A stretch of 64,000 bases of DNA. Source: JBBQNR01 sp038330145 (GTDB lineage Bacteria > Actinomycetota > Thermoleophilia > Solirubrobacterales > JBBDJG01). The notes beneath the pieces were generated by a model that had not been told where the DNA came from, ran no database searches, and saw nothing but the letters and a program-made list of their open reading frames with translations. The first letter of the stretch is position 1. Each line of letters opens with the position of its first letter. Location of the stretch: positions 8,209-72,208 of the forward strand of contig JBBQNR010000005.1 of NCBI GenBank assembly GCA_038330145.1, given 5' to 3'. A program made the translations under genes and the position numbers. Positions 45,107 through 53,195 of this stretch are shown here, one piece after another.

Positions 45107-46624
45107 ATGCCCGTGGAGCGGTCCTCCAAAAAGGCGATCGACATCGACTCCTATGCGAGCGAGGCGGAGCGCTTCGTCAGCGCTCTGGACCTCGAGTACT
45201 ACCTGCACTTCTCCGGCCGCAAGGAGGCTTTCGAGATCGACGAGATCTATGATCGCGACGCACACCTGTTCGAGCGCCCCGTGGTGGACGCGCTGAGGGA
45301 GCGGCTGGGCGAGCTGTCGGGGGAGCGGCAACGGCGCTGCCGCTACCTGCTTCAGCTCGCGGTCGAGGGCTATGTCGGCAGGGAGACCAAGATGCAGGCC
45401 TCCGAGCTGGCCGAGCGTGAGGCCTCACTCGAGATCGAGCTCAACGGCAGTCGCGAGTCCTACCGCCAGGCGGCGCTGCTTCAGGCCAACGAGCCCGACG
45501 CCCGCCGGCGCGCCGAGATGGAGGTCGCCCGCCTCGACGCGCTGGACCGCGAGCTGAACCCACTGCACAGGGAGATGCTGGGGCAGGCGCACAGGCTCAC
45601 GGTGGAGCTGGGCTGGCCCAGCTACCGGGCCATGTACGAGGACCTGAAGTGCATCGATCTGGCCGGGCTGCAGCGTCAGACGCAAGCGTTCGCACGGGCG
45701 ACCGATGCCTCATACCGCGACCTCGTCGAGCCCCAGCTGCTCGAACAGACCGGGATCGGATTCGACCGGCTGGAGCGCTCGGACCTTCCCTACTTCTTTC
45801 GCGCCAAGACCTACGACGACATCTTCCCGCCGCAGGGGCTGACGCAGGCCTTCGAGCGAACCCTTTCGGGGCTCGGCATCGAGCTGGCCGAACAACCGAA
45901 CGTGCGCCTCGACCTCGAGCAGCGAAAGCGCAAGAGCCCGCGGGCGTTCTGCGCGCCGGTGCGGGTGCCGGACGAGATCTACCTGGTGATCCCGCGCCGG
46001 GGTGGGCGCGACGATTACTCGGCGCTGTTCCACGAGGGCGGCCACACCGAGCACTACGCGCACGTCGAAGCCGGCCTGCCGTTCGAGTTCCGCCATCTCG
46101 GCGATAACTCGGTCACAGAGGGATTCGCGTTCCTGTTCGAGCACCTGGTCGAGGACCCGACCTGGCTCGCCACCGTGCTGGACGCCCGCGAGACCGGCTC
46201 GTATCTCGACTACTCACGGGCCAACAAGCTGGTCTTCCTCCGTCGCTATGCGGCCAAGCTCGACTACGAGCTGGAGCTGCACGGGGGGCGGCGACCGCTG
46301 GACGAGATGGCGTCGCTGTACTCGCAGCGGCTGGGCGACGCTGTCGGGGTCGAATGGCCGGCGGTGTCGTACCTGTCCGACGTCGACGAGGGCTTCTACT
46401 GCGCCAACTACCTGCGCGCCTGGGCCTTCGAGGCGCAGCTACGACGGCACCTGCGCGAACGCTTCGGCGCCGAATGGTTCCAGCGGCCCGAAGCCGGCGA
46501 GCTGCTGCGCTCGCTGTGGCGCGAGGGCCAGCGGCTGAACGCCGACGAGCTGCTCGCGCAGCTCACGGGGGAGACGTTGGACTTCTCCGTGATGCTGGAC
46601 GAGGTGGGCGCCCGACCGGAATAA
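45107..46624 (+). CDS. Gluzincin metallopeptidase-like protein (M3-like)
   Basis: 505 residues, mostly helical. Zinc site FHEGGHTEHYAHVE with HEGGH at 309-313, and a downstream Glu in NSVTEGFAFLFEH as third ligand, as in M3/oligoendopeptidase-type enzymes. No signal peptide, so probably an intracellular oligopeptidase; exact family not certain. ATG chosen at MPVERSS because the longer frame overlaps the divergent methyltransferase. No strong ribosome site. Confidence 0.78.
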   Translation: MPVERSSKKAIDIDSYASEAERFVSALDLEYYLHFSGRKEAFEIDEIYDRDAHLFERPVVDALRERLGELSGERQRRCRYLLQLAVEGYVGRETKMQASELAEREASLEIELNGSRESYRQAALLQANEPDARRRAEMEVARLDALDRELNPLHREMLGQAHRLTVELGWPSYRAMYEDLKCIDLAGLQRQTQAFARATDASYRDLVEPQLLEQTGIGFDRLERSDLPYFFRAKTYDDIFPPQGLTQAFERTLSGLGIELAEQPNVRLDLEQRKRKSPRAFCAPVRVPDEIYLVIPRRGGRDDYSALFHEGGHTEHYAHVEAGLPFEFRHLGDNSVTEGFAFLFEHLVEDPTWLATVLDARETGSYLDYSRANKLVFLRRYAAKLDYELELHGGRRPLDEMASLYSQRLGDAVGVEWPAVSYLSDVDEGFYCANYLRAWAFEAQLRRHLRERFGAEWFQRPEAGELLRSLWREGQRLNADELLAQLTGETLDFSVMLDEVGARPE

Positions 46625-46641
46625 CCGTCCGGCGTCGCTTC

Positions 46642-46674
46642 GCCCCGCAACAGCTCCACGTTCTCCTGCGACAG
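46642..46674 (-). pseudogene. Vestige of a third SnoaL-like gene start
   Basis: Three bases after the stop of the SnoaL-like gene, the minus strand reads CTG and then SQENVELLRGEATPDG, matching the N-terminus of its two neighbours (MSQENLERVKAG, MLQENVELVQRF). The same 3-base stop/start spacing as between the two intact genes occurs. The frame then loses similarity at the peptidase 3' end. Likely remains of a tandem third copy. Confidence 0.55.
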
Positions 46675-46677
46675 CGG

Positions 46678-47064
46678 CTACTGCTCGAGGCCCGCGGCTT
46701 CGAGAGCTTCCTCCCGGTTTCGAAAAGCCTGTTCTCGCACGACCCGATCGCCCTTGAACGTGAACACGAAGGCGAAGCGATCGTTCAGAGCGATCTGGCT
46801 GACGGCACCGGCGCCCACCACCTGGGCGACGGCCACCACCTTGCCCCCGGCATCGATCAGCTCCACGGGGATGACGTCATAGCCGGACATGGTCTTTCGG
46901 TTCTCCTCGTAGATCAGCCGAATGGCCTCGTTGCCATGGTGGGTTCCGAGCAGCAGCGTCTCGAACACCACCTCCGGATCGTAGAACTCGACCAGTGCAT
47001 CCATGTCGCCACGGTTGTGGGCTGCGAATCCTGCTTTGACCCTTTCCAGGTTCTCCTGCGACAT
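46678..47064 (-). CDS. SnoaL-like (NTF2-fold) protein 1
   Basis: 128 residues: ERVKAGFAAHNRGDMDALVEF, YDPEVVFET, GNEAIRLIYEENRKTM and the final FTFKGDRVVREQAFRNREEA match the SnoaL-like/nuclear transport factor 2 fold with an acid-lined pocket. Reaction unknown; such genes are abundant in Thermoleophilia-like genomes. Starts 3 bases after the stop of the paralogous gene. Confidence 0.82.
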   Translation of the reverse strand: MSQENLERVKAGFAAHNRGDMDALVEFYDPEVVFETLLLGTHHGNEAIRLIYEENRKTMSGYDVIPVELIDAGGKVVAVAQVVGAGAVSQIALNDRFAFVFTFKGDRVVREQAFRNREEALEAAGLEQ

Positions 47065-47067
47065 CTC

Positions 47068-47475
47068 CTACTCCGAGAGGCCGACTGCTTCGATCGCTTC
47101 TTCCTTCGTCTGGAACATCTTGCCGCGGACGATCCTGCCCTCTCGCACCGTCCACAGCATCGCGCCTCGCGCTTCGATCTCGACGCCGCTTCCCTTGCCC
47201 CGTCCCCGAACGAGGTCAACCGTGATCAATTCCTCGGGCCCGCACTCGATGACCTCCTCCATTTCAGGGCTGAAGCGATCGAATGCGTCCAACATCTCCG
47301 TCCAAAACCGCGCCAATCCGTCGTGCCCCATGTACGTGCCCTTGAAGGGGCTGATCGAGGCCGACCAGTCGAACTCCATCTCGGCGCTAACGCATTCCAA
47401 TGCGGCATCGAGATCTCGTTTGGCCCAACTGGCCTCGAAGCGCTGAACAAGTTCCACGTTCTCCTGCAACATCAC
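47068..47475 (-). CDS. SnoaL-like (NTF2-fold) protein 2
   Basis: 135 residues, paralogue of the neighbouring gene: LVQRFEASWAKRDLDAALEC, VSAEMEFDWSASISPFKGTY, GLARFWTEMLDAFDRFSPE, GAMLWTVREGRIVRGKMF. Same fold and C-terminal strand; function unknown. The spacer upstream contains copy 3 of the palindromic repeat. Confidence 0.82.
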   Translation of the reverse strand: MMLQENVELVQRFEASWAKRDLDAALECVSAEMEFDWSASISPFKGTYMGHDGLARFWTEMLDAFDRFSPEMEEVIECGPEELITVDLVRGRGKGSGVEIEARGAMLWTVREGRIVRGKMFQTKEEAIEAVGLSE

Positions 47476-47517
47476 CCGCGAAGTATCCCGCAGGCGAGGT
47501 GCGATGACCGGGCCGGG

Positions 47518-47574
47518 CTAGATGATTTATTCCACGATCCACGCACGCACGGGGCCGCGGAATCAACCATCTAG
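47518..47574 (-). repeat. Palindromic repeat family, copy 3
   Basis: On the minus strand it begins CTAGATGGTTGATTCC and ends GGAATAAATCATCTAG with loop GCGGCCCCGTGCGTGC... identical to copy 1 except one base. 53/57 identical to copy 1. Its first TAG is the stop codon of the phasin-like gene. Confidence 0.85.
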
Positions 47575-48137
47575 CGGAGCTTGCGCTCGATGCGATCGAG
47601 CACGGTCTTGCGGTTCGCGTGGCGGCGCTCGTAGTCGCGCAGCTTGCGTAGCTGCGCTGCCGACAGCCCCTCGAGCTTGTCCTGCACCTGTGCGGCCGAC
47701 AGCTCGTCGTAATCGTCGATGGGCAGGTTCGAGGCGGGCCGGCGCGGACGCGAGCGACGTGGACGCCGCGGGCTGCTCTCGCCGCCCGAGCGCTCGACGA
47801 ACTCGCCACGGCCGAGCAGCCGTTCGAGGTCGGACAGGAAGTCGTCGGTCTGGCGGGCTCCGTACTGAAGCAGGGTTTGAACCATGTGCTGCGCGTCGTC
47901 GCGCGTCATGCGCCCGCGCTTGACCGCGTCGTCCACGACCTCCTCGATCCGCTCGCGCGAAAGCAGAACCGCATTCAGCGGGGCGAGCATGCTCTTCGTC
48001 ACCACGTCCCGCACCGCGCCCACGTTGCGGCCGACGGCGCCGGTGGGGAGGGTGAGGACGGATCTGCGCGACTGGTCTCCCTGGCCGTCGGCCTTGGAGC
48101 CACGACGTGGACGGCTAGAGGCCGAGTCCGCTGCCAT
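47571..48137 (-). CDS. Phasin-like helical protein
   Basis: 188 residues. Central region MLAPLNAVLLSRERIEEVVD, DAVKRGRMTRDDAQHMVQTL, LLQYGARQTDDFLSDLERLL resembles polyhydroxyalkanoate-regulator/phasin-like proteins. The C-terminal helical segment (YDELSAAQVQDKLEGLSAAQ, LRKLRDYERRHANRKTVLDR) is a Solirubrobacterales-like tail of unknown role. Arg/Pro-rich linker between. ATG follows the EEP gene stop by 8 bases, implying co-transcription. Its last codon joins the palindromic repeat. Confidence 0.68.
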   Translation of the reverse strand: MAADSASSRPRRGSKADGQGDQSRRSVLTLPTGAVGRNVGAVRDVVTKSMLAPLNAVLLSRERIEEVVDDAVKRGRMTRDDAQHMVQTLLQYGARQTDDFLSDLERLLGRGEFVERSGGESSPRRPRRSRPRRPASNLPIDDYDELSAAQVQDKLEGLSAAQLRKLRDYERRHANRKTVLDRIERKLR

Positions 48138-48145
48138 CGCCAGTA

Positions 48146-49066
48146 CTAATACAGCATCGGGGGAGGAGCGGCGAAAGTTGCGACGATCGGTGCATGATCG
48201 GAGAGCTTGATCCGGCGAACGCCTTCGCGCCATGGCAGCTCGATCTCGCGACCGGGCGCCGGCCAGGGCTCCGGCGGCTGCGCCGGCGCCAACCCTCGCG
48301 CCAGCAGATGATCGATGCCGTCGGGCGCCGTCGGCCAGCAGAGGCCGAACCTGCGCTGGAGCTCCTGGAAGAGCGCGGGGGAGCTGCGGGGCCGCAGGTT
48401 GAAGTCGCCTCCCAGCACCAGAGGAGCAGCGCCCGCCCACGCGATCGCCGTCTCGGCCGCCCTTGTCAGCTCGCGCTCGGCCTGGAGCCGCTCGCCGGCG
48501 CTGGCGTGCAGGTTGGCGACGAAGATCGGTCCAGCCCTCGAGTCCGACTCGATGCCTACGAAGCTCATCCGGCGGCGCTCACCGCGCAGGCCGCGCTCGC
48601 GCAGCGGGTTAAGGAGCAGGGAACGAAAGCTGCCCGGGACGGGCCGCCACGGCGGTCGGACCAGGATCACGTTCGAGCCGCCCTCCCATGAGCCGATCAG
48701 GTCGGGATTGAACCGACCGAGCACGCCGGTGAGCGGGCGCAACTGGTTGCGGGACGTCAGGGTGCGGTACGCGTGCGCGCCGGACCGCGCGGCCAACGGC
48801 TGCGTCCAGGGGGGCGGAACCTCCTGGAGCAGGCATGTGTCCCACCTCGCCTGCGCGATCGTGTCCGTGAACTGCCTCAACAGCGAGCGGTTCACCTGCA
48901 GGTGGACGCCGTTGTCCTCAGCGTGTCGCCACAGACGCGAGCGCAACGTGAAAAGGGCGGGGTCGGGCGGAAAGTCGCGGCCGTGGAAGAGGTTCCAGGT
49001 CATCGCGCACAACTCCACGGCCTCTGCTTCGCCGCCGCTCTCACGCCGGCTATGCCGCGTGGACAC
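48146..49066 (-). CDS. Endonuclease/exonuclease/phosphatase-family protein
   Basis: 306 residues. EEP motifs in order: CAMTWNLFHGRD, TCLLQEVPPPW, VANLHASAGE, LVLGGDFNLRP, DGIDHLLARG, IKLSDHAPIVATF. All metal and phosphate ligands (Asn, Glu, Asp, Asn, Asp, His) are present, so it is probably an active phosphodiesterase or phosphatase; substrate unknown. GTG start in the TAGGTGTCC context; the in-frame ATG (MTWNLF) is an alternative. Divergent from argF, with an inverted repeat between. Confidence 0.85.
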   Translation of the reverse strand: MSTRHSRRESGGEAEAVELCAMTWNLFHGRDFPPDPALFTLRSRLWRHAEDNGVHLQVNRSLLRQFTDTIAQARWDTCLLQEVPPPWTQPLAARSGAHAYRTLTSRNQLRPLTGVLGRFNPDLIGSWEGGSNVILVRPPWRPVPGSFRSLLLNPLRERGLRGERRRMSFVGIESDSRAGPIFVANLHASAGERLQAERELTRAAETAIAWAGAAPLVLGGDFNLRPRSSPALFQELQRRFGLCWPTAPDGIDHLLARGLAPAQPPEPWPAPGREIELPWREGVRRIKLSDHAPIVATFAAPPPMLY

Positions 49067-49136
49067 CTAGTGGCCCTTCTCAAAACGTTTCACCGGAAAC
49101 GGCGGCCTCCGGAACCGCCATGCGGCGTCCTCGGTC

Positions 49137-49162
49137 GACCCTGTACTGGTCAGTGCAGGGTC
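49137..49162. promoter_or_regulatory. Strong inverted repeat between the EEP gene and argF
   Basis: GACCCTGTACTG and CAGTGCAGGGTC, split by GT, pair at 11 of 12 positions. Sits ~70 bases from one start and ~85 from the other in a 180-base spacer, so a dimeric repressor site or an RNA hairpin is plausible. It does not resemble the AT-rich ArgR box. Confidence 0.45.
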
Positions 49163-49246
49163 TCCCTGCGTCCTTGCCTGGCAGCTTCGGGCGCCTCGCC
49201 GTTCCTCGGCGGACGTTCCGAGACGGGCCACTAGAATCGCTGCGCC

Positions 49247-50143
49247 ATGGCGCCGACGAAGAACTTCATCACCGGAACAGAGCTTAAGCGCGAGGACCTG
49301 CTCGCCCTGATCAGCCGGGCGAGGGAGCTGAAGCAGGGGAGCGAGCGACCCAGGCCACTGGAAGGGAGGACCGTGGTGCTGTTGTTCGAGAGCCCCTCGA
49401 CCCGGACCCGGGTGTCGTTCCACGTCGGCGTCTCGCAACTCGGCGGCGAGGCCCTGCTGCTACGCGGCGACGAGCTTCAGCTCGCGCGCGGCGAGTCGGT
49501 GCGGGACACGGCGCTGGTGCTGTCGCGCTACGTGGACGCGATCGTCGCCCGTGTCGCCGACCACGGCTACCTCGAGCAGCTCGCGACGTATGCGGACGTC
49601 CCGGTGGTGAACGCCCTCACGCCGCGGCACCATCCCTGTCAGGCGCTTGCTGACCTGCTGACGTTGGAGGAGCGCTTCGGAAAGCTCGAAGGCCTGCGCC
49701 TGGCATACATCGGAGACGGCAACAACGTCTGCAACTCGTTGATGCTGCTGGGTTCGCTGGCCGGCCTGAAGGTCGCCGTTGCGACGCCGCCGGAGCTGCG
49801 GCCAGACGAGCAGATCGTGGCCGTTTGCGGCGACGCGGTCGAGGTGACCACCGATCCACGCGCCGCCGCCGAGGGGGCGCACGCGCTCTACACCGACGTC
49901 TGGATCAGCATGGGCGACGAGGCCGAGGCCGAGCGGCGCCGCGAGCTGCTGGCCCCCTACCAGCTCAACGAATCGCTGCTCGAGCTCGCCAGGCCAGAAG
50001 CAATCGTGCTGCATTGCCTGCCGGCTCATCCTGGCGAGGAGATCACCGCGGAGCTGCTCTACGGAGAGCGCTCGGCGGTCTGGGACCAGGCCGAGAACCG
50101 GCTGCACGCGCAGAAGGCGCTGCTCGAGCTTTTGCTGAGCTGA
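49247..50143 (+). CDS. argF: Ornithine carbamoyltransferase ArgF
   Basis: 298 residues. Carbamoyl-phosphate site SPSTRTRVSFHVG, LLRGDELQLARGES, HHPCQALADLLT, ornithine motif DVWISMGDEAE and catalytic HCLPAHPGEE. Forms citrulline in arginine synthesis. It stands alone, away from other arg genes. ATG start; next feature downstream is the TPP riboswitch. Confidence 0.95.
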   Translation: MAPTKNFITGTELKREDLLALISRARELKQGSERPRPLEGRTVVLLFESPSTRTRVSFHVGVSQLGGEALLLRGDELQLARGESVRDTALVLSRYVDAIVARVADHGYLEQLATYADVPVVNALTPRHHPCQALADLLTLEERFGKLEGLRLAYIGDGNNVCNSLMLLGSLAGLKVAVATPPELRPDEQIVAVCGDAVEVTTDPRAAAEGAHALYTDVWISMGDEAEAERRRELLAPYQLNESLLELARPEAIVLHCLPAHPGEEITAELLYGERSAVWDQAENRLHAQKALLELLLS

Positions 50144-50198
50144 CTGATGCCCTGATCGTGGCATTGGTCAGCTACCAGCTCCTGCTCTACGATTGCCT

Positions 50199-50289
50199 TG
50201 CGGGAGCCCGGTGAACCGGGCTGAGAGGGTGGCTGAGGGTCACCGACCGCCTGAACCTGATCCGGGTCATGCCGGCGTAGGAAGGGAGA
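50199..50289 (+). ncRNA. TPP riboswitch (THI element)
   Basis: Consensus segments in order: CGGGAGCCCGG with the following ACCGGGCTGAGAGGGTGG, then ACCGCCTGAACCTGATCC, GGGTCATGCCGGCGTAGG and AAGGGAGAG. The pyrimidine-binding CTGAGA and the conserved CTGATCCGGGT-type core are intact. The 3' end contains AAGGGAGAG, which is also the ribosome site of thiO, so binding of thiamin pyrophosphate probably blocks translation. Confidence 0.97.
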
Positions 50290-50292
50290 GAG

Positions 50293-51495
50293 TTGGGGAC
50301 CATCGAGTCCGGAAAGAGCGCCAGGCGCGAGAGTTGCGATCTGATCGTGATCGGCGCCGGCGTCATCGGCCTCGCGGCAGGCTGGCGCGCGGCCCAGCGC
50401 GGGCTTCGCACGCTGGTGCTGGAGGCGGGCGAGCCGGGAAGGGGCTCGACGGGCGTCGCCGCGGGCATGCTGGCGCCGGTGACGGAGGCGACCTTCGGGG
50501 AGCGGGAGCTGCTCTCGCTGAGTCTCGAGGCGGCGCGTTGCTACCCGCAGTTCGTCGCGGAGCTCGAGCAATCGACCGGCGTGGAGACCGGTTTCCGCCC
50601 GAGCGGCACGCTGGCCGTGGCGCTCGACCGCGACCAGGCCGAGGAGATGCGGCGGCTGCACGAGTTCCAGCGCTCGCTCGCGCTCGAGTCCGAATGGCTG
50701 AACGGCCGGGAGTGCCGGCGGCTGGAGCCGGGGCTGTCGCCGAGCGTCGTGGCAGGGATACGTTCGTCCCTGGACCATCACGTCACCCCGCGGTCGCTGA
50801 CGCTGGCTCTGGAGCGCGCGCTCGAGCTGGCCGGAGGGCGGCTGCGTTCGTCGGCGCCGGTGCGGGAGTTGCTGCGTTCGGGAGAGCGGGTGGAGGGAGT
50901 GCTGCTTCATTCCGGTGAGCGAATCGCCGCCCCCAAGGTGGTCCTGGCTGCCGGCTGGCAGTCGGCGCAGCTGACGGGTCTCGCCGGCGACGACGCTGCG
51001 CTGCCGCTGCGCCCGGTCAAGGGCCAGATCCTGACGCTGCGCTCCGCGACCGAAGCACCGATCGCCGGCAGAGTCGTGCGCACGCCCGAGGTCTACCTCG
51101 TGCCGAGGCCCGACGGGGAGCTGGTCGTTGGAGCGACCGTCGAGGAGCGAGGCCTCGACAGCACGGTCACCGCCGGCGGTGTGTTCGAGCTTCTACGCGC
51201 GGCGTACGAGGCGCTACCGGGCATCACCGAGCTCGAGCTCACCGAGGCGAGGGCGGGGCTGCGGCCCGGCACGCCGGACAACAGGCCGATCGTCGGGCCG
51301 GGAGCCCTCGATGGCCTCGTGTGGGCAAGCGGCCACTACAGGAACGGCATCCTGCTTGCCGGCGTGACGGCGGACGCCGTCGCCGAGTTGGTCGCAGGGG
51401 GTGAGCTTCAGCAGCGCTTCGCTCCCTTCTCGCCGCGTCGCTTCGACCGCAGCGTGGAGGCGGCCGCGGCGCCGGGAGGGGCACCGAGGCGATGA
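50293..51495 (+). CDS. thiO: Glycine oxidase ThiO
   Basis: 400 residues. FAD-binding LIVIGAGVIGLAAGWRAAQRG, STGVAAGMLAPVTEA, substrate domain, and C-terminal FAD segment LRPGTPDNRPIVGP, GHYRNGILLAGVTA. Makes the iminoglycine needed for thiazole synthesis under aerobic conditions. The TTG start lies right after AAGGGAGAG, inside the end of the riboswitch. Stop overlaps thiS (ATGA). Confidence 0.93.
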   Translation: MGTIESGKSARRESCDLIVIGAGVIGLAAGWRAAQRGLRTLVLEAGEPGRGSTGVAAGMLAPVTEATFGERELLSLSLEAARCYPQFVAELEQSTGVETGFRPSGTLAVALDRDQAEEMRRLHEFQRSLALESEWLNGRECRRLEPGLSPSVVAGIRSSLDHHVTPRSLTLALERALELAGGRLRSSAPVRELLRSGERVEGVLLHSGERIAAPKVVLAAGWQSAQLTGLAGDDAALPLRPVKGQILTLRSATEAPIAGRVVRTPEVYLVPRPDGELVVGATVEERGLDSTVTAGGVFELLRAAYEALPGITELELTEARAGLRPGTPDNRPIVGPGALDGLVWASGHYRNGILLAGVTADAVAELVAGGELQQRFAPFSPRRFDRSVEAAAAPGGAPRR

Positions 51496-51698
51496 AGGTG
51501 ATTGTCAACGGGCGCGAGCGCGAGCTGGCCGAGGGCGCGACGGTTGCCGGGCTGATCGAGCAACTGCGCGAGTCGCCGGACGGCCGCGGCGTCGCCGTCG
51601 CCGTGGACGCCGAGGTGGTGCCGCGTAGCCGCTGGGACAGCACCCCGCTCACGGAGGGCCAGCGAGTCGAGCTGGTGGCGGCGATCCAGGGTGGTTGA
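51492..51698 (+). CDS. thiS: Thiazole sulfur carrier ThiS
   Basis: 68 residues. Ubiquitin-like fold with MKVIVNGRERELAEGATVAG, VAVAVDAEVVPRS and the C-terminal Gly-Gly (AAIQGG) that carries thiocarboxylate. Overlaps the thiO stop and the thiG start, so all three are coupled. No thiF is adjacent. Confidence 0.95.
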   Translation: MKVIVNGRERELAEGATVAGLIEQLRESPDGRGVAVAVDAEVVPRSRWDSTPLTEGQRVELVAAIQGG

Positions 51699-52527
51699 CG
51701 TGAATGCCGAGGGTGCCGCGCGAGAGCCGGCCACCGGAACGCTCGAGATAGCCGGCCGGCGCTGGGGCTCGAGGCTGATCCTGGGCAGCGGTGGGTTCGA
51801 GAGCCTGGAGCTGTTGGGGGAGGCGATCGTCGCGGCGGGCTCGGAGATCGTCACGGTGGCGTTGCGCCGCGTCGATCCCGGCGCCCAGGGCTCGATCATG
51901 AGCGTGCTCGATAGCCACGGCTGCTTTCTGCTTCCGAACACGGCGGGCTGCTACACGGCGCACGACGCGGTGCTGACGGCGCGGCTGGCGCGGGAGGCCT
52001 TCGAGACCAACTGGGTCAAGCTCGAGGTGATCGGCGACGATCGCACGCTCTACCCGGATGCCCCAGAGCTGCTGGAGGCGGCCGAGACGCTGGTCGGCGA
52101 GGGATTCGTGGTGCTTCCCTACGCGAACGACGATCCGATCCTCAACCGCCGCCTGGAGGAGGTCGGCTGCGCCGCTGTGATGCCGCTCGGGGCCCCGATC
52201 GGGAGCGGCATGGGAATCCGAAATCCGTACAATCTCGCCATCGTCGTCGAGCAGGCCGGCGTGCCTGTGATCTGCGACGCCGGCGTGGGCACGGCCTCCG
52301 ACGCCGCGATCGCGATGGAGCTGGGCTGCGACGGCGTGCTGATGGCGAGCGCGATCGCGCGCGCCCAGGACCCGGCCAAGATGGCGAGCGCGATGCGTTC
52401 GGCGGTCCAGGCGGGGCGGCTTGCCCACGAGGCCGGGCGGATGCCGCGGCGGACGTACGCGCGCGCGTCGACGCCCACCAGCGGCGTGCCGGAGTTCGGA
52501 AACCCCGCGTCCGATCGCTCGTCCTGA
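51691..52527 (+). CDS. thiG: Thiazole synthase ThiG
   Basis: 278 residues. TIM barrel: SRLILGSGGFESLELL, LLPNTAGCYTAHDAVLTARL, NWVKLEVIGDD with the Schiff-base Lys, LPYANDDPILNRRLEE, GAPIGSGMGIRNPYNL and CDAGVGTASDAAIAMELG. Condenses DXP, ThiS-thiocarboxylate and iminoglycine. GTG start overlaps thiS by 8 bases. The C-terminal tail is unusually long (PRRTYARASTPTSGVPEFG). Confidence 0.96.
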   Translation: MVDVNAEGAAREPATGTLEIAGRRWGSRLILGSGGFESLELLGEAIVAAGSEIVTVALRRVDPGAQGSIMSVLDSHGCFLLPNTAGCYTAHDAVLTARLAREAFETNWVKLEVIGDDRTLYPDAPELLEAAETLVGEGFVVLPYANDDPILNRRLEEVGCAAVMPLGAPIGSGMGIRNPYNLAIVVEQAGVPVICDAGVGTASDAAIAMELGCDGVLMASAIARAQDPAKMASAMRSAVQAGRLAHEAGRMPRRTYARASTPTSGVPEFGNPASDRSS

Positions 52528-52531
52528 CCCC

Positions 52532-52589
52532 GGTCCGGTCGGGGTTGCCTAGGCGACCGCGGTCGGGTCGGGGTTTCCTAGGCGACCGC
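52532..52589. repeat. 29-bp tandem repeat after thiG
   Basis: Two units GGTCSGGTCGGGGTT-x-CCTAGGCGACCGC, 27/29 identical, with a fragment of a third (GGTCGGG). Between convergent thiG and the YkgJ-type gene. The palindromes CCTAGG and CGACCGCGGTCG recur at the joints. It may act as a terminator or be a slipped-strand expansion. Confidence 0.75.
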
Positions 52590-52608
52590 GGTCGGGCGCG
52601 GCCTGCGG

Positions 52609-53016
52609 CTAGGCGTCATTCGTGTAGGCGATCAGCTCGGGGTCGCCCTGAAGCTCTCGCTCGGCCTTGAGGAACTCCCAGTAGCCACACTTGGTGCCGC
52701 CGGGATGGCTGCGGCAGATGGCGGGGCGGAACTCGTAGACGGTGCACATGCGCGTTACGGGGTCGAGGAACTGGCAGCGCTGCCCGAAGATCTCGTCCTT
52801 CTTGTGGCGCAGCGAGCGGCCGTCGACGATGTCCTCCTCGGCAATCTTGGAGTACTTCGTCAGGTGGTCGTGGACGTACTCGACGCTCTCACCGAGCCCC
52901 TTGGCCAGGCGCCTGATGTCGGCCGGGCTGATCGGGATCGACGGATAGGTGCAGCAATGCGCCGGGCACTTGGAGCAGTCGAACTGAAGCCTTGGTTTCG
53001 CCTTCGGTTTGGCCAC
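52609..53016 (-). CDS. YkgJ-family cysteine-cluster protein
   Basis: 135 residues from a GTG (VAKPKAKPRLQF). The Cys pattern DCSKCPAHCC, QRCQFLDPVTRMCTVYEFRP, AICRSHPGGTKC matches the YkgJ-like (zinc or iron cluster) family, function unknown. It interrupts the thi genes on the opposite strand. The longer frame at its 5' end overlaps the thiE leader and has a Cys-rich but unsupported extension. Confidence 0.82.
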   Translation of the reverse strand: MAKPKAKPRLQFDCSKCPAHCCTYPSIPISPADIRRLAKGLGESVEYVHDHLTKYSKIAEEDIVDGRSLRHKKDEIFGQRCQFLDPVTRMCTVYEFRPAICRSHPGGTKCGYWEFLKAERELQGDPELIAYTNDA

Positions 53017-53195
53017 CTGGCCACGGTAGCGCGTCCGGCAGGCGGCGGCGTTCGCCGGACATCGCAGTTTGCGTGCTGGTGGACACACGGGCGCCAGGTG
53101 GTACCCGAGCGGCTCCTGTCCTATGCAAGGATTAAGTGCAGCATCGGTGGGCATCCCGATCGGCCCACCCTGGTCCCCGACCGAAGGATTTGCGA

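Noticed and set aside
49067..49246. ArgR box upstream of argF
   Set aside because: The inverted repeat is GC-rich and does not fit the AT-rich ARG box; kept as an unassigned palindrome.
53017..53195. Second TPP riboswitch before thiE
   Set aside because: No CTGAGA or CTGATCC core in the spacer; only a simple hairpin.
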